A DNA stretch of 64,000 bases from an uncultured Sphaerochaeta sp. (GTDB taxonomy: Bacteria > Spirochaetota > Spirochaetia > Sphaerochaetales > Sphaerochaetaceae). This document shows, one piece after another, positions 60,752 through 64,000 of the stretch (position 1 is its first letter; each line of letters opens with the position of its first letter). A model generated the notes under the pieces. The model did not search any database and was not told the origin of the DNA. It saw nothing but the letters and a program-made list of their open reading frames with translations. The DNA is taken from the NCBI RefSeq assembly GCF_963666015.1, contig NZ_OY762555.1, forward strand, positions 2,790,001 through 2,854,000, read 5' to 3'. The position numbers and the translations under genes were made by a program.

Positions 60752-63703
60752 ATGATACAACGGCAATGGGCCTTAGGGGATGAGCTCGCGGGCTTCCAGC
60801 TGGTGGAGATTACCCAGCTTGATGAGTATGAGGGAACTGGATACCTGTTTCGGCATATCGAGACCAATATGGAGGTCTTTCAGCTTATCAATTCTGATAG
60901 GGAGCGTTTCTTCAGTTATGTCTTCCGGACACTTCCCAACAATGATTGCGGTATCGCCCATATCCTGGAACATAGTGTGTTGGCGGGGAGCCAACGTTAT
61001 CCGGTGAGAGACCCATTCATGACCCTTCTCAAGGGCAGTACCAATACCTTCATGAACGCCATGACCTACCCGGATAAGACCCTGTATCCTGGTGCAAGTC
61101 CCTTGCAGAAAGATTTTGAGAATCTTTTCCATGTATATACTGATGCGGTATTCGCTCCCCTGCTTCGTGAGGAGACCTTCTGGCAGGAAGGTGTACGCCT
61201 CGTATGTGACGAGGAGAGTTGCCATTTCGAGGGAGTGGTCTACAATGAGATGCTGGGAGATAGCGCCGATCATGATTCAATTGTCGGCAAGGGCAGCATA
61301 CGCTCCCTCTTTCCCGATACCCCATACTCCTTTGAGTCCGGAGGAAATCCAGAGCAGATCGTCCGTCTGGATTACCAGCAGTTTAGATCTTTCTATAGCC
61401 AGTTTTATCATCCTTCAAACTGTAAGCTTTTCTTTTATGGTGACCTGGAGATAGGGGAGTACCTCTCATTCCTTGATGAGGAATACCTGAAGACACGTGG
61501 TTCTCTCAAAGTCAATAGCCTCTGCCCAACATCTGATCCTTGGAAAAAAGAAAGGAATGTTACCCTCACCAGTCCTATGGAGGAAGGGCAGACAAAGGAA
61601 AGTGCCACAGTGGTGCTGTCCTGGGCAACGACTGATGTCACCGACCCTTTGCAGGTTATCACCCTCTCTACGTTGGTCGACCTCTTGCTTGGTAACCAAG
61701 CTGCACCCTTGTATAAGGCACTCCTTGATAGTGGGTTGGGAATAGACATCTCCCCTGAGAGCGGGATGAGTGCGGACTTTAGGCAGATGCCGTTCCTGGT
61801 TGGATTCAAGGGTATAAAGCCGGATTTGGCAGAGGATGCAAAGGCTTGCATCCTGAAGGCATTGCAGTCAATTGTTAAAGAGGGACTGGAACCGGAAATG
61901 GTTGCTTCTTCCCTGAAAAGGATTCGCTTCAAGCAACTGGAAATACCTGGGGGTGTCCCCAATGGGCTCAGGGCACTTAATAGAAGTCTTCGAGGGTGGC
62001 TCTACGACCTTTCTCCCTGTGCAACGATAGAATCGGGGAAACCTCTGGAGGCACTTGAGAAGGAACTGCACAATGATCCTCGCTACTTTGAGAAATGGAT
62101 CAAGCGCCATCTTCTGGATAATCCACATCGTTGTCTGGTTACCGTGAAACCTGATGGAGAACATCAGAAGAGGCAAACAGATGCGATTGCAAGATATGCA
62201 ACACAGATCACGGAGTCCCTGGATAAGAAAGAGATCAAGCTTCTGCAAGACCAGAGTCAGCGTTTCTTGCAGTTTGAGTTGGAAGGAGATACACCAGAGG
62301 CATTGGCTACCATCCCTCGCCTTCATTTGGAGGACCTGCCTTCCAGTATTCGTCCTAATACCCACCAAGAGGTGGAGTGTACAGGACAGCCACTCTTCAT
62401 ACGACCACAGTTTTGCAACCAGATAGTCTATGCGGACTTTGCATTTAATGTGGAAGATCTCAGCGAGCGTGAGTTGATCCTGTTGCCGTTGTACACCCGA
62501 ATACTCCAGACCACTGGCCTTGGGGAACTCTCCTATGCGCAGGTAGCGACCAGGCTGAAACACCTCACGGGTGATTTCAACGTCTATGGTGAATTGGGGA
62601 GTGCCTGCAACAACACTGATGTCCTTACGTTATTGTGTAGGGTCAAGACGCTCAAGGAGGATTTTGCACCTGCCATGGAGTTCATACAGCAACTGCTCTC
62701 TGGTGCGAATGTGGGGGATCTGAAGCAGTTGAAGCTGGTGCTGAATAATTTTAGGACTGATTTTGCTGATAGTGTGACCTACAGTGCCCACAGCTTTGCA
62801 AGTCTCTGCGCTGCAAGTGTCTTCTCCCCCATCCAGTGGGAAGGTGAGCAACTCTCGGGTCTCCACCAGTGGTTCTTTCTGGAGTCGATAGAAGAGAAAG
62901 ACCTTCCCTCCATCGCTGAGGAATTGGAACAGTTGCAGAAAAAACTCTCCAATCGTAGGAGATTGTTGTTGCATCTCAGCTGTGATGAAGAGTTGGTCCA
63001 GGAGCTCATTCCTGTATATGAAGCATTCACTGAAGCCTTTACTGATATGGGAGAGGTACAACCAGTATCACGATCCTACAACGATGTAAGCAAGGGTTCA
63101 ATCCATGAGGTCCAGCTCTACCGGCTCCCTGCAACCGTTAGTTATGCAGCATGGGCCATGCGTACAGAGAAGCGGGGTACCGTCTTGCAGGCTGCACAGA
63201 TTCTCCTTGCAAATATCTTGACGGGCAATGATTTGTGGGAAGTCATCAGGGGCCAGGGTGGTGCCTATGGTGTTGCTGCAAATGCTGATGTCATGGAAGA
63301 AATCTGTGTATTCTCCACCTACAGGGATCCCCGAATTGCCGGTAGCTATCGTGATTTTATCCAGATTCTCAACAGATATGCCCAGATTGATATTGATTCC
63401 GGACATATTGAGAATGCTCTGATTGCAACCATTGGCAGTGAGCTGAGACCCCTGTCTCCCAGTCAGGATTCCATCCTCGCTTTCAGACGTTTACTCTATC
63501 ATATCAGTGATGAGTTCAGGGCGATGAGACGTCAGCATCTCTTGCAGTTGGATAGTAAGCAACTCAACGAAGGAGCGAAATCCTTGCTCCGTGCTGCAAA
63601 GGAAGAGGACTCCTATGTAGTCCTTAGTGGGGCGCAGTTGCTGGAGACAGAGAAAGAGAAACACCCTATTCTCGACCGTCCGTCTATACGTCTTCCCCTC
63701 TAG
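60752..63703 (+). CDS. M16C zinc peptidase (presequence protease type)
   Basis: A 983-residue peptidase of the insulinase superfamily, M16C/PreP group, which degrades peptides in a closed chamber. The inverted zinc motif is HILEH at residues 70-74, and the third ligand is E166 in GVVYNEMLGD. The length, with a M16 pair and the M16C-associated domain, matches the family. A first ATG at 60746 is also possible, but AGGAG at 60738-60742 is better spaced for 60752. No signal peptide, so a cytoplasmic oligopeptidase is likely. The 3' end overlaps the convergent partial gene by 20 bases. Confidence 0.93.
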   Translation: MIQRQWALGDELAGFQLVEITQLDEYEGTGYLFRHIETNMEVFQLINSDRERFFSYVFRTLPNNDCGIAHILEHSVLAGSQRYPVRDPFMTLLKGSTNTFMNAMTYPDKTLYPGASPLQKDFENLFHVYTDAVFAPLLREETFWQEGVRLVCDEESCHFEGVVYNEMLGDSADHDSIVGKGSIRSLFPDTPYSFESGGNPEQIVRLDYQQFRSFYSQFYHPSNCKLFFYGDLEIGEYLSFLDEEYLKTRGSLKVNSLCPTSDPWKKERNVTLTSPMEEGQTKESATVVLSWATTDVTDPLQVITLSTLVDLLLGNQAAPLYKALLDSGLGIDISPESGMSADFRQMPFLVGFKGIKPDLAEDAKACILKALQSIVKEGLEPEMVASSLKRIRFKQLEIPGGVPNGLRALNRSLRGWLYDLSPCATIESGKPLEALEKELHNDPRYFEKWIKRHLLDNPHRCLVTVKPDGEHQKRQTDAIARYATQITESLDKKEIKLLQDQSQRFLQFELEGDTPEALATIPRLHLEDLPSSIRPNTHQEVECTGQPLFIRPQFCNQIVYADFAFNVEDLSERELILLPLYTRILQTTGLGELSYAQVATRLKHLTGDFNVYGELGSACNNTDVLTLLCRVKTLKEDFAPAMEFIQQLLSGANVGDLKQLKLVLNNFRTDFADSVTYSAHSFASLCAASVFSPIQWEGEQLSGLHQWFFLESIEEKDLPSIAEELEQLQKKLSNRRRLLLHLSCDEELVQELIPVYEAFTEAFTDMGEVQPVSRSYNDVSKGSIHEVQLYRLPATVSYAAWAMRTEKRGTVLQAAQILLANILTGNDLWEVIRGQGGAYGVAANADVMEEICVFSTYRDPRIAGSYRDFIQILNRYAQIDIDSGHIENALIATIGSELRPLSPSQDSILAFRRLLYHISDEFRAMRRQHLLQLDSKQLNEGAKSLLRAAKEEDSYVVLSGAQLLETEKEKHPILDRPSIRLPL

Positions 63704-63999
63704 CAAGGTCACCCCAGATCCTGGATAGAGAGGAAGAGGATTGTGCATTTCTCATTTTGAGGATTACACACTGTTTGAGACTAGCTTGTCCGCGTGCAAT
63801 ATCCTCAGCAAGACTCTTGCAGGTAGGGCTTCCGCAGAGCCCGCAGTCGATCCCCGGTAACACCTTCAGGATATCTGCTACCTTCTGGAGCTTGTAAAGC
63901 GCTCTGGAACGGTCTGTATCGAGACCCATGGCCATGGTTGCCTCAAAGGGGGGTAACCGAAGGTTGTTTTGGAACGCTTTCCTTTGGTCTTGGATACGC
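63684..63999 (-). CDS. [Fe]-hydrogenase-like iron-sulfur protein, C-terminal part
   Basis: The open frame runs off the right edge and ends with a TAG at 63684. The visible 104 residues include FQNNLRLPPFEATMAMGLDT, then RALYKLQKVADIL and LPGIDCGLCGSPTCKSLAED. This is the C-terminal region of hydrogenase-large-subunit-like proteins, with the C-x2-C-x4-C 4Fe-4S motif (DCGLCGSPTC) and a trailing C. Such proteins occur with sensory or partner roles near [FeFe]-hydrogenases. An ATG at 63935 lies inside the frame and is not the start. The gene begins outside the window. Confidence 0.75.
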   Translation of the reverse strand, partial: RIQDQRKAFQNNLRLPPFEATMAMGLDTDRSRALYKLQKVADILKVLPGIDCGLCGSPTCKSLAEDIARGQASLKQCVILKMRNAQSSSSLSRIWGDLARGEDV

Positions 64000-64000
64000 T

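Noticed and set aside
1..64000. CRISPR arrays and rRNA genes
   Set aside because: No regularly spaced direct repeats of 20-40 bases and no rRNA-like sequence were seen on reading.

Overview
The window looks like a chromosomal segment of a Sphaerochaeta-like spirochaete. This is an inference from gene content: a class I lysyl-tRNA synthetase, a Rex gene beside an NADH-linked [FeFe]-hydrogenase operon, many signal-peptide-bearing barrel-like proteins and lipoproteins without recognisable homology, and a presequence-protease-type M16 peptidase. No rRNA or other species marker is present, so the genus is a guess.

Layout. (1) 1-3987: the tail of an unknown gene, a 16-bp hairpin, then a three-gene four-carbon acid-sugar operon (SAF/NAD oxidoreductase, DUF1537 kinase, PdxA-type dehydrogenase), preceded by a good match to a sigma-54 -24/-12 promoter. 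(2) About 4.0-31.3 kb: an accessory island, AT-richer by eye, full of IS scars. It carries a ywbE remnant and a VF530 gene, a nucleotidyltransferase/winged-helix pair with a perfect palindrome in front of it (toxin-antitoxin-like), an orphan PD-(D/E)XK-like protein, a DGQHR-HEPN fusion next to a Dam-type methylase, a complete type I restriction-modification locus with four hsdS specificity cassettes and its own tyrosine recombinase, an Mrr nuclease, two unrecognised genes, a two-HTH regulator, a broken endonuclease III-like gene and an OLD nuclease. A diverged copy of the 3' half of tRNA-Met plus its terminator lies at 28.3 kb and the intact tRNA-Met at 31.3 kb, as expected at an island junction. 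A 110-bp dispersed repeat occurs three times plus a fragment. (3) 31.5-36.2 kb: a surface protein, a CrtI-like oxidoreductase and a group II intron sitting directly behind that gene's terminator. (4) 36.2-44.1 kb: housekeeping genes (RlpA, LysRS, a flavodoxin-like protein, Era, ClpP, an MFS-HEAT fusion, an exported EEP-family lipoprotein). (5) 44.1-50.0 kb: Rex facing a five-gene hydrogenase operon (NuoE-like, GHKL ATPase, thioredoxin-like ferredoxin, NuoF-like, HydA) that should couple NADH, and probably ferredoxin, oxidation to hydrogen production. (6) 50.1-59.1 kb: exported proteins, with PepT translationally coupled to two of them. (7) 59.1-64.0 kb: GDPD and endonuclease IV as an overlapping pair, an M16C peptidase, and the C-terminus of an iron-sulfur protein of the hydrogenase-like family running off the end.

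The most interesting system is the phase-variable type I locus at 14.5-23.6 kb. The four target-recognition cassettes share the same upstream and downstream repeats, one cassette is inverted, and the recombinase gene sits between the two silent cassettes. Second is the 10.9-14.2 kb pair: a protein joining a nuclease-like domain that appears to have lost its catalytic glutamate, a DGQHR domain and a HEPN-like RNase motif, next to an adenine methylase.
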